Positions 8,791-19,792 of a stretch of DNA of 38,172 bases are shown in pieces. Location: the NCBI GenBank assembly GCA_020724485.1, contig DYGW01000005.1, positions 1 through 38,172 on the forward strand, written 5' to 3'. The notes beneath the pieces are model-generated. The model was given only the letters and a program-made list of their open reading frames with translations, did not search any database and was not told where the DNA came from. The position numbers and the translations under genes are program-made. This stretch comes from Thermoflexus sp. (GTDB taxonomy: Bacteria > Chloroflexota > Anaerolineae > Aggregatilineales > Aggregatilineaceae). Within the stretch, counting starts at the first letter, position 1; every line of letters starts with the position of its first letter.

Positions 8791-8820
8791 TTGGCATCCT
8801 ATGCCGTAGATTGAGATACT
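8791..8820 (+). promoter_or_regulatory. Promoter candidate for the CcdA-TlpA gene
   Basis: TTGGCA (8791-8796) and GATACT (8815-8820) are separated by 18 bases. A start point near 8827 would leave a leader of about 30 bases before the SD at 8846. Confidence 0.4.
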
Positions 8821-8857
8821 CTACTCGCAGCAGCGTGTTGACGCTGGAGGAGCGATC

Positions 8858-10561
<1,704 letters not shown>

Positions 10562-10641
10562 TGCTGCTGCCAGTGACAGTGCGCGTGCCGCTCTTGCTGA
10601 CCGCTGACGGCTGATCGCTTCTTCGCGGAGGACATCGCTGC

Positions 10642-11415
10642 ATGACATCCGAGCAAGCTCTCGACGAGCGCGACCTGCGCCGCATTATCCGCACCAACCG
10701 CTTGGTGCTGCGCCTGGCCCGGCACTGGCTGGTCATTGTCCTCGGCTTCCTGCTGCTCTACACCGGCCTGTCGCTGACGCCGCCCCTGTTCATGAAAGCG
10801 GGCTGGCCGGGCGCTGCTGACGTGCTGTACAAGGTCTACGCGCCGCTGTGCCACCAGTTTGCCTTCCGCTCGTGGTTCCTGTTCGGCGACCAGCTTGTTT
10901 ACCCGCGCCAGGCGGCGGGGTCTAGCCTGGGGTCGTTCGAATCCTACGCCGCGCAAGACCCGCACTTCGCCGGGATTGACCTGGCGGTGTGGTCGGCGGA
11001 CTTGCAGCTTAAGGCGCGTTCGTTCAAGGGCAACGAGCAGATGGGCTACAAGACGGCGCTGTGCGAGCGCGATGTCGCCATCTACGGCATGATGTTCCTG
11101 GCCGGGCTGCTCTTTTTGCGTGTGCGGCGCTGGCTGCGCCCGGCTCCGATCGGGCTGTACATTGTGCTGGGGCTGGCCCCGCTCGGCCTGGACGGGTTCA
11201 GTCAGATGTTCAGCTACGCGCCGTTCGATCTTTGGCCCATCCGCGAATCGCTGCCCCACTACCGCGTGATCACCGGGGCGCTGTTCGGGTTGATGAATGT
11301 CTGGCTGGCCTTCCCCTACCTGGAACTGTCCATGAACGAGACGCGGGCAGCGGTGGGCAACAAGCTGCGCCTCGCCGAGCAGCGATTGGCCACTTTGCAG
11401 GCGGCGCAACGCTGA
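10642..11415 (+). CDS. DUF2085 family membrane protein
   Basis: This 257-aa protein has four or five membrane segments. It carries the two conserved DUF2085 elements: [15 protein letters not shown] (about 73-87) and a later [20 protein letters not shown] (about 139-158), each with a Cys that may contribute to a metal or redox site. About 45 residues between them are more than the family usually has. The function of the family is unknown. The downstream position after the CcdA-TlpA gene (80 bases) hints at an envelope redox role, but this is speculative. GGAGG precedes the ATG by about ten bases. Confidence 0.75.
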   Translation: MTSEQALDERDLRRIIRTNRLVLRLARHWLVIVLGFLLLYTGLSLTPPLFMKAGWPGAADVLYKVYAPLCHQFAFRSWFLFGDQLVYPRQAAGSSLGSFESYAAQDPHFAGIDLAVWSADLQLKARSFKGNEQMGYKTALCERDVAIYGMMFLAGLLFLRVRRWLRPAPIGLYIVLGLAPLGLDGFSQMFSYAPFDLWPIRESLPHYRVITGALFGLMNVWLAFPYLELSMNETRAAVGNKLRLAEQRLATLQAAQR

Positions 11416-11450
11416 GCCGTCCCCCTGCCGCCCGATCATCCGCGCAAAGA

Positions 11451-11485
11451 AAGCCCCAGAGCAAACGCCCTGGGGCTTGTCTTGT
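11451..11485. terminator. Bidirectional terminator between convergent genes
   Basis: A perfect nine-base stem (AAGCCCCAG at 11451-11459 with its complement at 11470-11478) closes a ten-base loop. The plus strand continues GTCTTGTT; the minus strand continues TTTCTTTG. It lies between the stop of the DUF2085 gene and the stop of the minus-strand tad operon and can serve both. Confidence 0.8.
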
Positions 11486-11506
11486 TCCGGCCTGGCAGCG
11501 CCCGGC

Positions 11507-13678
11507 CTATTCGAAGCCGCCCGTATCAAGCGTGGGCGTGTGGGTCGGCGTCCTCACCGGCGTGTTGGTATACGTCGGCGTGCGCGACGGCGTGAAAGTC
11601 CACGTCACCGGGCCGGGCGTGTTTGTGCGCGTCGGCGTGTTTGTCCTGCTCGGCGTGAAGGTGATGGTGGGCGTCAGCGTCTTGGAAGGCGTCAGCGTGA
11701 TGGTAGGCGTGCGTGTGACGCTCGGCGTGAAGGTTGGCGCCGGCGTCGGCACGTTAATACCCTCGCCGTAGCAGACGAAGTTGACCACGAAGGTCGTATC
11801 GTTGAAGTCGTAGTCGCGGTAGCCGATCTGATCCAGCCGCTCCGACGTGCCGTCAAAGTCGAACCAGATATCCAGCGTCCTGCCCGGCTCGATCACGGGG
11901 TCAACCAGCCAGCCCGGCCCGCCCGAGACGCCGACCGCCGGGCGCGTCGCTACCTGGTCGGGGGGGTCCCATATCTTGACGGCGGCGGGATCGAACGCAC
12001 CCGGCCCGCCCACTGAGACGAAGTCCAGCGTGATCGGGTCCAGGGGCCGGTTGTACGTGTTCCAATTGATGCTGAAGCCGGTGATATAGGCCACGGCAAT
12101 GTCCGTGTTGCGCAGGGTGAAGTGGACAACGCCGTTGGTCTCAAAGCCGACGAAGTTCACCTCATAGTTGGTGCAGACCGGCGTAGGCGTGAAGGTCGCC
12201 GTGTGCGTCAGCTCAAAGCCGGTTGGCGACGCGGTGGGCGTGTAGGTCGGCGTGGGCGTGGGGTAGCCGGTCAGCTCAACCAGACAGTCGTTGACCGGGT
12301 CGAAGCCGATCCCGCCCCAGGTCGTGCCAAAGTACAGGCGCGTGCCGTCGAAGACGCCCGGCACAAAGTAGTCGGCGAGGCGCGATGGCCCGTTGGAGAA
12401 CTTGATGCGCAGCGGGGTGATGGTGTTGGCGTCGAAGCGGCGTATGAAGTAAGTGGGCGCGTCGTCGTCCCAGCCGGGATCGGTGTTGTCCACCATGGTG
12501 GGCGGCTCGTAGTCCGGCCCGTGCCAGAAGCGCGTGCGGGTGGAGACGCGCATATCGTCGGCGTACATGCCGGGGAAGAAGGGATGCTTGGCCCACTGCA
12601 CCTCCACGCGCGAGATGAAGACCGGCCCGTACTGGTTGGCATTGTTGATGCGCACTTCCAGCGAGTTATCCACCAGGCGCACGCTGTCCAGGGTGATCAG
12701 GGCGCAGTCGGGCGACGGCGTGGGGGTCACGGTCGCCGTTGTCGTCGCGGTTGGCGAAGGCGTCGGCGTGTTGGTGATCGTCGGCGAGCTGGTCGGCGTC
12801 GGCGTGTCGCTGGGCTGCGGCGTGTTGGAGGGGGTGAAGGTGGGCAGCGCCAGCGCAGGCGGGATATTGATCACGCGCGTCGAGCGGAACGCTTCGTTGA
12901 TCATCACGCGCCGCGCCTGAAGCTGGATATAGTCCACCAGGCCAAGCGGCGTGATCAGCGGGTGGTTGAAGAAGACGACGATCTCCACCGCGTCGCCGGG
13001 GCCGCCCGGATCGTACTGGTTGACGCCCTCCATGCCCGGTTCCTGCACCTGGCACAGGCGGTTGCTGCGGTTCTCGCTGGGCTTGTAGCGGGCGGCAGTG
13101 TCACTATAGACGCCGGGGCGCGAGCTACAGATCCACACGTGGAACCAGCCGCGCTCGCTGTCGGTGACCGTCCCCGTGTGGATGTCATCCTCGTCGGGGT
13201 ACTGCAGCCCCACGTAGTGATCGCCGTCCTTGAGGGCCAGCCCCGACGCCCCAATACGCGCCCGGTCCACAATGGAAGGGATACGGGCCACATCGGCGCG
13301 CAGCCATTGGTCTTCCACCGAGCCTGGCTGGCAGTCATAGCCCCAATGCTGCAAGAAGGCCGCGTCTTCGCCCTCGGTGCAGGGCATCAGCGTGTCCAGC
13401 ACGGCCTGGCGGCGCTCTGCTACGGACAGCCCTTCGGGGAAAGTGTAGCCCATTGCCTCGGCCAGGATGTTCTCGTCCCACTGGCCGGTGACGGCATAGC
13501 GAGCCGCCGCACGCGCCGCGTTCTGCAGCGTGATCCACGCCTGGAAGATGCGCGCGAACTCGATCACGCCAAACATCAGCATCAGCAGAATGGGCAGCGT
13601 CAGCGCGAACTCCACCAACGTCTGCCCGCGCCTGCCGCGTTGCTGAACTGCTTGAGACTCGGTTGCTGGACTCATCAT
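11507..13678 (-). CDS. TadE-like pseudopilin domain with long Thr/Pro-rich surface stalk
   Basis: The protein has 723 aa. Residues 16-55 are a TadE-type segment ([21 protein letters not shown]23 being the conserved Glu five residues into the processed protein). The rest is extracellular: a Cys-containing region, a first Thr/Pro tract (about 276-322), a beta-rich domain, a second tract (about 471-501), another beta-rich domain, and a terminal tract (642-723) dominated by TPT and TPS units. The stretched stalks suggest a wall-spanning or adhesive surface protein. GAGGGG lies just before the ATG. It is the third gene of the operon, 30 bases after tadG. Ordinary TadE proteins are below 200 aa. 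Confidence 0.85.
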   Translation of the reverse strand: MMSPATESQAVQQRGRRGQTLVEFALTLPILLMLMFGVIEFARIFQAWITLQNAARAAARYAVTGQWDENILAEAMGYTFPEGLSVAERRQAVLDTLMPCTEGEDAAFLQHWGYDCQPGSVEDQWLRADVARIPSIVDRARIGASGLALKDGDHYVGLQYPDEDDIHTGTVTDSERGWFHVWICSSRPGVYSDTAARYKPSENRSNRLCQVQEPGMEGVNQYDPGGPGDAVEIVVFFNHPLITPLGLVDYIQLQARRVMINEAFRSTRVINIPPALALPTFTPSNTPQPSDTPTPTSSPTITNTPTPSPTATTTATVTPTPSPDCALITLDSVRLVDNSLEVRINNANQYGPVFISRVEVQWAKHPFFPGMYADDMRVSTRTRFWHGPDYEPPTMVDNTDPGWDDDAPTYFIRRFDANTITPLRIKFSNGPSRLADYFVPGVFDGTRLYFGTTWGGIGFDPVNDCLVELTGYPTPTPTYTPTASPTGFELTHTATFTPTPVCTNYEVNFVGFETNGVVHFTLRNTDIAVAYITGFSINWNTYNRPLDPITLDFVSVGGPGAFDPAAVKIWDPPDQVATRPAVGVSGGPGWLVDPVIEPGRTLDIWFDFDGTSERLDQIGYRDYDFNDTTFVVNFVCYGEGINVPTPAPTFTPSVTRTPTITLTPSKTLTPTITFTPSRTNTPTRTNTPGPVTWTFTPSRTPTYTNTPVRTPTHTPTLDTGGFE

Positions 13679-13708
13679 GCTATCCCCTCAGACTCGCGAC
13701 GCTTGCGC

Positions 13709-15808
13709 CTAGCGCGACAGGCGTGTGAACAGACGGCTTGCGATCTCCTCGAAAACGTCGTTCAGCTCGGCCAGGCTGGCTTCAGGGTTACTGGGATTGT
13801 AAAACACATAGTAGTACTGCCCGCACTGCTCGGTAGGATGCAAGTCCCCTTCGCAAACGTCAGGCATGCCGTAATAGTCCGGGTACGGGCCGCCAATGGG
13901 GTAGGTGGGCACCGGGTTACGGTCTTCGCGCAGGTCTTGCTGCAGGTTGTTGTCAATGAAGCCGTTGTCGCCCGCGTCGGCAATGTAGCGCAGCAGCGGC
14001 GCAGCGGTCGGCTCGTCAAGCACTTCCTGGCCGAAGCCAATCGAGAACATGGCGATGAAGTTGCCCTGTTTGCCGTCTGGCACCACTTCGATCAGCCCGG
14101 CGAAGTCGGCCATGTCGCGCGCGTAGTCATCGGCGTCGTAGTGACCGGCGACGGTGCATTCCACATTGCCGGTTTCCGGCTCGCCCGTCTCCCAGTCAAT
14201 GCAGAAATGGCGCGTGTCTGGGTCGTTGTCGTTGCAGACGGGCTTCTCCATCTCGCTCTGGCTGGGGTTGTTCTCGGTGCATTCCGGCCAGACCAGGTCG
14301 CCGTCAAGCTGGCAGAACGTCCACCAGGGGCAGTAGCCATAAAGACCATAGTCGCGGACGTTAACCGCGTCGGGGATGCGGTCGGTCACATTGGCGGCGC
14401 CGTCGCTCAGCACGATCATGACCCACACCGCCTCGCGGCGGATGTCGTCGGGGTCGGTCAGGGCGTTGCTGGCCGCCAGGATGCCCCCGCCGACGTTGGT
14501 GTTGCCGCACGGCGCGATCGATTCATAGGCGAAGGGACGGCGCGCCGGCTCTTCTTCTAGCTCGCCGTTGACCCACTGCGTCCACAAGAGCTGGGAGGTG
14601 ATGTACTCCTCGCAGCGGTTGTGGATGCCGGTCGGGTTGATCAGGACGCCAACCTTCTGGTTGAGTGTGTCAATGGCCGCCTGCTCGCTGCGCAGCAAGG
14701 GGCGGAAGGTTGCGTCGTCGCCGTCGGGGTCATAGGCGACGCCCGCCCGGTCGAAGGTCACCAGCACCACGCGGTCGCCGCGCACGAAGTCCAACTGCTT
14801 GATGAACTGCCGCGCTGCGTCCTTCACCGTTTTGAAGGGCCGGCAGATCAGCGTGGTGAAGTTGAAGCCGTCGGGATCGGTCAGGCTGTTGCTCTGGGCG
14901 GCGCTGCTGGCCAGCCCGTCTTCGCCAGGGTCCCACACGCCGTTGAAGTTGGCGTCGTGCCAAATCCAGCCGTTGGGCAAGAATCCGCCGGTGGATTTGC
15001 GGATCGTGCCATCGCTGACCTGTCCTGTGCCGGGGTCGTTGCAGCAGCCCGCCCACCGTTCGCGTGAATAGACTCCCAGGCCGGCGGCCAGGTCTTCGGG
15101 CGTGGTATTGCACTCGCCGCGAATGGTCAGGCTCCCTCCCGCACCATAAGACAGGTTGACGCGCGTGTAGTCGGTGGAGTTGGTCTCCTGCGACATGGAC
15201 TCCGACGTGTCAATGACCAGGGCCACGTCGAGCACTGCCGTCTCCGAGACCGCTGTCGCTTCCAGGGTGATCGAGGGGATGCCGATCAGGGCCAGGAAGG
15301 TTGTCGGCGACTCGATCTGCGCGCTGACGCGCACGAGCTTGCGCGGGTCGTCCCAGTCGCATAGCTCGGTTTCGGGCATGAGATCGGGCACATTGCATTT
15401 TTCGGTGCCGTCCCCACAAGTCCAGGGGTCGGCGGACTCGGGGTGCGGGTCGCCTTCCCAGGGACCCAGTCCCAGCCGCCACTGGTAGATGTCTGTCTCG
15501 CAGGTCTCGACCAGCGTGGATCGCGAGTCGAGGTTGTGCAGCTCGATGTACTGCTCGGCGGCAATAGCCACCGTCGCGTAGTCCGTCCCCTCGCGGACCT
15601 GGCCAGCGGCGGCGATGGCTGCTGCGTCCACCGCGCGGCGCAGCGCCGCATAGCGCGTGAACAGCAGCGCCACATCGGTCACCAGCCCCACGAACGCAAT
15701 CAGGGCGATGAAGGCGAAAGCCAGCAGCAAGATGGACTGCCCGCGCTGGCTGCGTCGCAGGTGCCGGGAGAAGGGAGTAGGGATCGGCAAGTGTCTCATC
15801 AGCATCAC
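13709..15808 (-). CDS. TadG-like pilus-assembly protein with von Willebrand A domain
   Basis: This 699-aa protein is anchored by one N-terminal helix (RGQSILLLAFAFIALIAFVG, residues 22-41) of the TadG type, followed by the Ala-rich segment RAVDAAAIAAAGQ. A vWA domain starts near residue 193 with the metal-binding DTSES motif (D200, S202, S204) and contains ARQFIKQLDF and VMIVLSDGAANV further on. The vWA part is interrupted by many Cys/Asp-rich inserts. It probably acts at the surface in pilus assembly or adhesion. The first codon is GTG (15808) with ATG alternatives at 15805 and 15799; none has a clear SD, so the start is uncertain by a few residues. Confidence 0.85.
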   Translation of the reverse strand: MMLMRHLPIPTPFSRHLRRSQRGQSILLLAFAFIALIAFVGLVTDVALLFTRYAALRRAVDAAAIAAAGQVREGTDYATVAIAAEQYIELHNLDSRSTLVETCETDIYQWRLGLGPWEGDPHPESADPWTCGDGTEKCNVPDLMPETELCDWDDPRKLVRVSAQIESPTTFLALIGIPSITLEATAVSETAVLDVALVIDTSESMSQETNSTDYTRVNLSYGAGGSLTIRGECNTTPEDLAAGLGVYSRERWAGCCNDPGTGQVSDGTIRKSTGGFLPNGWIWHDANFNGVWDPGEDGLASSAAQSNSLTDPDGFNFTTLICRPFKTVKDAARQFIKQLDFVRGDRVVLVTFDRAGVAYDPDGDDATFRPLLRSEQAAIDTLNQKVGVLINPTGIHNRCEEYITSQLLWTQWVNGELEEEPARRPFAYESIAPCGNTNVGGGILAASNALTDPDDIRREAVWVMIVLSDGAANVTDRIPDAVNVRDYGLYGYCPWWTFCQLDGDLVWPECTENNPSQSEMEKPVCNDNDPDTRHFCIDWETGEPETGNVECTVAGHYDADDYARDMADFAGLIEVVPDGKQGNFIAMFSIGFGQEVLDEPTAAPLLRYIADAGDNGFIDNNLQQDLREDRNPVPTYPIGGPYPDYYGMPDVCEGDLHPTEQCGQYYYVFYNPSNPEASLAELNDVFEEIASRLFTRLSR

Positions 15809-15820
15809 ACCGGGGGGCGG

Positions 15821-16765
15821 CTAATAGTCCAGGTCAGGCTCGGCGGCAGAGACAGGGAAAAATGCCCAGACATGGATCATCTGGCCATCGGCGAGCGGCC
15901 CCAGGTTGAACCAGGGCAGCGCGAGCAGTTGGCGGTGCCGCCAGAAGACCTCGACCAGCACCAGCCCAAAGTTGGCTACCTCGTCAATCTTGCGCGCGCG
16001 GTCTGGGTGGCCGTTGAAGTCCAGCATTTCCTCGACATCGGCTGTGGAGAAAGCAGACCCCAGGCAGTCCATCGGCGCGCCGAAGTTCATCTGGTGGTTG
16101 CCGCGAAAAACATAACCGCGCACGTTGTCCCACGACGAATCAAAACGGGCGGTGTCCTCATCTATGCCGCTGCCGTTACCGTCGCGATTCCAGTCGAAGG
16201 GGTCGTATTCGTCGTCGTTCTCGCACTCGTTGGCGCGGGCGGGCAGCCGGCCCACGATGCGCACCTCGGCGCTGGGCAGGCTGCGATTGAGCACCACGAA
16301 CTGGAAGACCGACACCACAATGTCGTCGGTGTCGTCGTTGAAGTCCAGCGGCTGCATGTTGCCGATCACCGAGCAGGCCACGCCGTCATAGAAGCCGATG
16401 GGACGCTCATCATCGCCCGGCTGGTACCCCCAGGCGCTCAGGTCTGGGCCGGGCCAGGTCAGTTGCTCTTCAAAGGGGCGCTTGTCGAAGTTGGTGATCA
16501 GGTCTTCGCAGTCCATGCGGTGATACTTCAGTTCTTCACCGTCAGGCCATGCCAGCGGGTCCAGCGTGGCCCCAAAGCGCCCGGCCTCGCGCACGACATC
16601 GAGCAGCGTCAGGTAGTTGTTGGCGTACCAGCCGATCTCGGTCAGGCCCATCAGCATGACCAGCAGGATCGGCAGGGTCAGGGTCAGTTCCACCAGGCTT
16701 TGGCCGCGCGTGCCCGTCGGGGTGCCGTCCAGCACAGCCAGTAATCTACGGAGTCTGCCCCGCAT
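15821..16765 (-). CDS. TadE-like pseudopilin protein
   Basis: This 314-aa protein is the first gene of the three-gene tad operon. A short basic leader (MRGRLRRLLAVL) is followed by TRGQSLVELTLTLPILLVML (19-38), the TadE prepilin-like segment with the conserved Glu. The remaining 260 residues are exported and rich in Asp, Asn and Trp. GAGGTGA sits just before the ATG at 16765. The prepilin peptidase, ATPase and secretin of a complete Tad system are not in this window, so assembly would depend on genes elsewhere. Confidence 0.85.
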   Translation of the reverse strand: MRGRLRRLLAVLDGTPTGTRGQSLVELTLTLPILLVMLMGLTEIGWYANNYLTLLDVVREAGRFGATLDPLAWPDGEELKYHRMDCEDLITNFDKRPFEEQLTWPGPDLSAWGYQPGDDERPIGFYDGVACSVIGNMQPLDFNDDTDDIVVSVFQFVVLNRSLPSAEVRIVGRLPARANECENDDEYDPFDWNRDGNGSGIDEDTARFDSSWDNVRGYVFRGNHQMNFGAPMDCLGSAFSTADVEEMLDFNGHPDRARKIDEVANFGLVLVEVFWRHRQLLALPWFNLGPLADGQMIHVWAFFPVSAAEPDLDY

Positions 16766-16867
16766 GGTTCACCTCAAAATGCCTGTGGGCCGCCAGCCAG
16801 TAAGCAAGACAGTGACCCGCGCGCGCCAGTTCCGGCGGCGAGCGATGCTGCCCCTATTGGCAATGAT

Positions 16868-16895
16868 ACCATAGAAGGTCTGGCGGCCCTGTCAG
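16868..16895 (-). promoter_or_regulatory. Promoter candidate for the tad operon
   Basis: On the minus strand CTGACA (16895-16890) and TATGGT (16873-16868) are spaced 16 bases apart, about 100 bases before the tadE start. The match is moderate. Confidence 0.3.
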
Positions 16896-16910
16896 GCTAT
16901 TGTGAGGAGT

Positions 16911-17678
16911 TTATAAGGATTTGTCAGCGTCACGGGAGTGAATCGCGGGCGATGGGTCGGCGCGCGCGCCCTCGACGATGGCGTTGATCATGTAGCCCCG
17001 CCCATGCAGCGACACGAGGAGGCGTGGATGCTGCGGGTCGCTCTCGATCTTGCGCCGCAGGTTGCGGATATGGTTGCGCACCAGGGCGGTGTCGCCGCTG
17101 TGGGGTGGGTAGCCCCACAATGCCTCCAGCAGATCGTGCGCGCTGTGGTGGCGCAGCGGAAGCTGGCACAGGTGCTCCAACAACTGGTATTCGGTGGCGG
17201 TGAGTTGGGCGCAGCGGTCGTCGATCTGCACGCAGCGCGTGCTGGCGTCCAGCCGCAAGACCGGTTGGGCCGTCTGCTTGCCCTTGCGCTCTGCCCGGCG
17301 CAACAGCGCCCGCACGCGCGCCTTCAACTCGCGCGACGTGAAGGGGCGGCGCAGGTAGTCATCGCCGCCAGAATCGAGCGCCTGGGCGACGTAGTGCGCG
17401 CCGAGCCGGTCGCTGACGAACAGGATCGGCGTGTGGGTGACGTAGGGCAGAGTGCGCAGGTAGGCGCACAGCTCCAGGCCGTTCATGTCGGGCAGCGCCG
17501 CGTCGAGAATGATGATGTCGGGCCGGTGCGCGCGCGCCAGCCTGACCGCTGTCTGCCCGTCGGCGGCCTCGATGATGGCGTGCCCTTCGCGGGCCAGGGC
17601 GCGACCGATCACCTTGCGGGCTGCGGAGTCGCCGTGCACAGTGAGTATCGTGTTGGGTCCGGGGTTGCGTGCGAGCAT
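16911..17678 (-). CDS. OmpR-type response regulator with degenerate receiver site
   Basis: The protein has 255 aa, with a receiver domain (about 10-125) joined to a winged-helix DNA-binding domain (about 150-235, ending GRGYMINAI). The phosphoacceptor Asp is present (D59 in IIILDAALPDMNG), but the acidic pair expected at residues 15-16 is His-Gly (ILTVHGDS), and the usual Lys before Pro-Phe is Arg (R111 in YLRRPF). Phosphorylation by a kinase is therefore doubtful, and the protein may work by another signal. No kinase gene is adjacent. The gene lies 145 bases upstream of, and on the same strand as, the tad operon, which it may regulate. Confidence 0.9.
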   Translation of the reverse strand: MLARNPGPNTILTVHGDSAARKVIGRALAREGHAIIEAADGQTAVRLARAHRPDIIILDAALPDMNGLELCAYLRTLPYVTHTPILFVSDRLGAHYVAQALDSGGDDYLRRPFTSRELKARVRALLRRAERKGKQTAQPVLRLDASTRCVQIDDRCAQLTATEYQLLEHLCQLPLRHHSAHDLLEALWGYPPHSGDTALVRNHIRNLRRKIESDPQHPRLLVSLHGRGYMINAIVEGARADPSPAIHSRDADKSL

Positions 17679-17717
17679 AGATGGCCTTTCGACGCATGTA
17701 GTCCGTCGTCTGGCCTA

Positions 17718-17745
17718 AGTATAGGCGACAAAGGGGGCTTGTGAA
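17718..17745 (-). promoter_or_regulatory. Promoter candidate for the response-regulator gene
   Basis: On the minus strand TTCACA (17745-17740) and TATACT (17723-17718) are spaced 16 bases apart, giving a start point near 17711 and a leader of about 33 bases. Confidence 0.5.
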
Positions 17746-17846
17746 CGGCCTGGGCGTGAAAGATATATGAAAAATCCCGCGAATCCGCCGCTGAGGGGGG
17801 GGGCGGCGGCCCGCGCAGCCGGCAGGTGTTATCGGCGTATGGGGCT

Positions 17847-17870
17847 AGGGGCGTATCGCCATACGCCCCT
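17847..17870. repeat. Family A palindrome, copy 2
   Basis: Ten-base arms AGGGGCGTAT and ATACGCCCCT flank CGCC. This is the same core as the element at 2768. It lies in the 644-base spacer 17679-18322, which otherwise holds family B repeats and no credible gene. Confidence 0.85.
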
Positions 17871-17941
17871 CCCCCTGGCTCCCTCCGGCAGAGCCAGTTC
17901 AGGAGCGGACAGCAGCGTAGGAAGCATGAAGATGGTGTCTG

Positions 17942-18037
17942 GTTGACCTCACCCCCAGCCTCGCTGCGCTCGGCTTGCCCCCTCTCCACGCGTGGAGAGG
18001 GGGCGGCGAGGCGCGCCAGCGCCGAGCGGGGGTGAGG
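17942..18037. repeat. Family B foldback repeat, copy 3
   Basis: The element opens with GTTGACCTCACCCCCAGCC, continues with CTGCGCTCGGC, holds a perfect 26-base palindrome at 17978-18003, and closes with GCCGAGCGGGGGTGAGGT, the complement of its opening. The ends therefore pair, and the whole unit can fold into one long hairpin. It resembles a miniature non-autonomous element or REP-like unit. No transposase is visible. Confidence 0.8.
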
Positions 18038-18125
18038 TAAAGTGAAGAGCCGCCCGGACTACAGGCCAACCTTAATGCCTGTCCGCCCCTTCCCCGGCAG
18101 AGCCAGGGAGAGGGAAAGCACCGCG

Positions 18126-18172
18126 TCCGGCGATCAAAGTCCCCCTCTCTAGCTCGGCTGGAGAGAGGGATT
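18126..18172 (+). repeat. Dispersed repeat shared with 28967-29014
   Basis: About 44 of 48 bases match the copy at 28967, centred on TCCGGCGATCAAAGTCCCCC followed by a CTCTC...GAGAG foldback. Both copies lie in spacers next to family A and B elements, so they may be modules of one composite repeat. Confidence 0.75.
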
Positions 18173-18322
18173 TGGTGCATGACGGAGACTGAGGGTTGGC
18201 ATGTTCTTCGGTAGGGACGCTGCTTTGCTGCACTCCCTGGACAACAAAGAATTCAAACTGTGTGTTCCGTTCTAGCATTAGGGGGTGAGGCGTGTGGTGG
18301 GGCGTACGATACTATCCGCCCG

Positions 18323-19495
18323 TCAGTCGGCGGGGGCGACCGCCCGGCGCGGGCTGCGCGCCTGCACCGCCACCATCACCAGCACCATCGCCAGCGCCTC
18401 GGCAACGAAGAGCAGGGCCATCGCCAGCGCGCTCACGCGGTCGAGCAGGACGCCCTGCATCCAGGGCAGCGTCGCCGCGCCCAGGCTGGCCATGGCCACG
18501 ACGACGCTCGTCGCTTTGCCCGGCCCGTTGGGAAACGTCGCCGTCGTGATGGCGACAATCGTCGGGTAGGGCGGGCCAGACCACAGGCCGAGCACGAGCA
18601 CGGCCAGCACTGTCAGCGCGGCGCTGCCGTGTCCCACTGCCAGCAGTGCGCTGCCGCCCAACATGCCGGCCAGGCACGCCCACAGCACCGTCTGCGGCGT
18701 GAAGCGCACGCTGTAGAGCGCCCCCAGCACGCGCCCGACCGTCAGCGCCAGCCAGTAACCGGACGTGATCAGGGCGCCCACTTCCTTGCCGAGCGTGGTT
18801 GTGCGATCCACGTAGGCGGTCGTCCAGGCACCCATCCCCGCTTCCAGCCCCACAAACAGCAACAGCAGGAAACCGAGCGCCCAGAGCAGCGGCACCCGGT
18901 AGCTGAAGCCGTCCCCGCGCGCGGCGCTGACCTGCTGAGTCGGCAGGGGGACGTTGTCCAGCCGCCAGACCAACGGCAGCGGAATCAGCACGGCCACGAA
19001 GCCGAGTCCGAACGCGGGGAGCGCCGAATCCCACAGGGCCAGCGTCAACCCGGCCACCGCCGGGCTGACCACCGAGCCGACGCCGTAGAAGGTGTGCAAC
19101 AGGTTGAGCATGGGCACGCTGCGCTGCGCGAAGCGGTGCGCGATCAGCAGATTGGTGCTGATGTCCACCGCGCCAAAGCCGAACCCGTACATGAAGCCGA
19201 TGATCAGCGTCGCGGCCAGGCTGCGGCTGAACAGGATGCCCAGCGTGCCCAGCCCCAACAAAGCCGCCCCGACGAGGATCACCGGGCGCTGCCCCAGGCG
19301 GTCGTTGAGCGGCCCGGCGACGATCTGCGCGGTCATCGTGCCGATGAACGCCGCCGTGACCAGCCCGCCGAGCGCCGCCAGGTCGCCCCCGGTTTGGTCG
19401 GCCAGGTCGGGCAGCGCCGGGCCGAGCGCCCCGCCCAGCCAGCCAATAGCCACGAACAGGGCAAACGCCATCACCATGAGTCTTCGGGGGGACAT
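18323..19495 (-). CDS. MFS transporter
   Basis: This 390-aa protein has about 12 hydrophobic helices. The loop between TM2 and TM3 reads GPLNDRLGQRPVIL (family motif A), and GFGFGAVDISTNLL and GYWLALTVGRVLG resemble fucose-permease/Bcr-like transporters. The substrate is unknown. The frame is open to 19558, but the ATG at 19495 has AGGAG nine bases upstream and begins with the typical basic SPRRLMV before TM1. It has its own strong promoter at 19546-19574. Confidence 0.88.
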   Translation of the reverse strand: MSPRRLMVMAFALFVAIGWLGGALGPALPDLADQTGGDLAALGGLVTAAFIGTMTAQIVAGPLNDRLGQRPVILVGAALLGLGTLGILFSRSLAATLIIGFMYGFGFGAVDISTNLLIAHRFAQRSVPMLNLLHTFYGVGSVVSPAVAGLTLALWDSALPAFGLGFVAVLIPLPLVWRLDNVPLPTQQVSAARGDGFSYRVPLLWALGFLLLLFVGLEAGMGAWTTAYVDRTTTLGKEVGALITSGYWLALTVGRVLGALYSVRFTPQTVLWACLAGMLGGSALLAVGHGSAALTVLAVLVLGLWSGPPYPTIVAITTATFPNGPGKATSVVVAMASLGAATLPWMQGVLLDRVSALAMALLFVAEALAMVLVMVAVQARSPRRAVAPAD

Positions 19496-19545
19496 CAGAG
19501 CCTGCTCCTGGGGGAGGGACGCCACGCGTCCACACGCAGGCTGTG

Positions 19546-19574
19546 GTATTACCGCCAAAGCGGGCGGGTGTCAA
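19546..19574 (-). promoter_or_regulatory. Strong sigma-70 promoter of the MFS gene
   Basis: On the minus strand TTGACA (19574-19569) and TAATAC (19551-19546) are exactly 17 bases apart. The leader to the ATG at 19495 is about 44 bases. Confidence 0.75.
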
Positions 19575-19682
19575 GCTGCGGGCACTTGCATGGCTGTCTA
19601 AGCGTGAAGGACGGAGTGTGGTACACTTGGCCCATGAACGGGAAAACGAACCGCTAACCGAGAGAGCGGCGAGAAGGCCGGC

Positions 19683-19701
19683 GGCTGGGAGTGAGGTCAA
19701 C
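19683..19701 (-). repeat. Short remnant of family B
   Basis: The reverse complement of these 19 bases matches 17942-17960 with one mismatch (CTCACTCCC against CTCACCCCC). Similarity fades on both sides, so this is a decayed or partial copy. Confidence 0.5.
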
Positions 19702-19792
19702 AGGACGCCGTTTTCATTTCCTCTACTGCTGTTCGCTCCTAACCGCTGTGACGCTGTAGTCCGGCGCAAACGCCGCCCAGGAGGGGAACGAG

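Noticed and set aside
11510-11755. Periodic GGCGTG-type repeats considered as a CRISPR or tandem array
   Set aside because: The period is that of Thr-Pro codons within an open reading frame; there are no equal spacers and no cas genes.
12122-14560. 812-residue plus-strand open frame opposite the tad genes
   Set aside because: It is antisense to two clear TadE/TadG proteins, its sequence is Arg/Val/Gly-rich with no motif, and it arises from high GC in third codon positions.
18260-19657. 465-residue plus-strand open frame
   Set aside because: It is antisense to the MFS transporter, with no recognisable domain and a biased His/Gln/Arg content.
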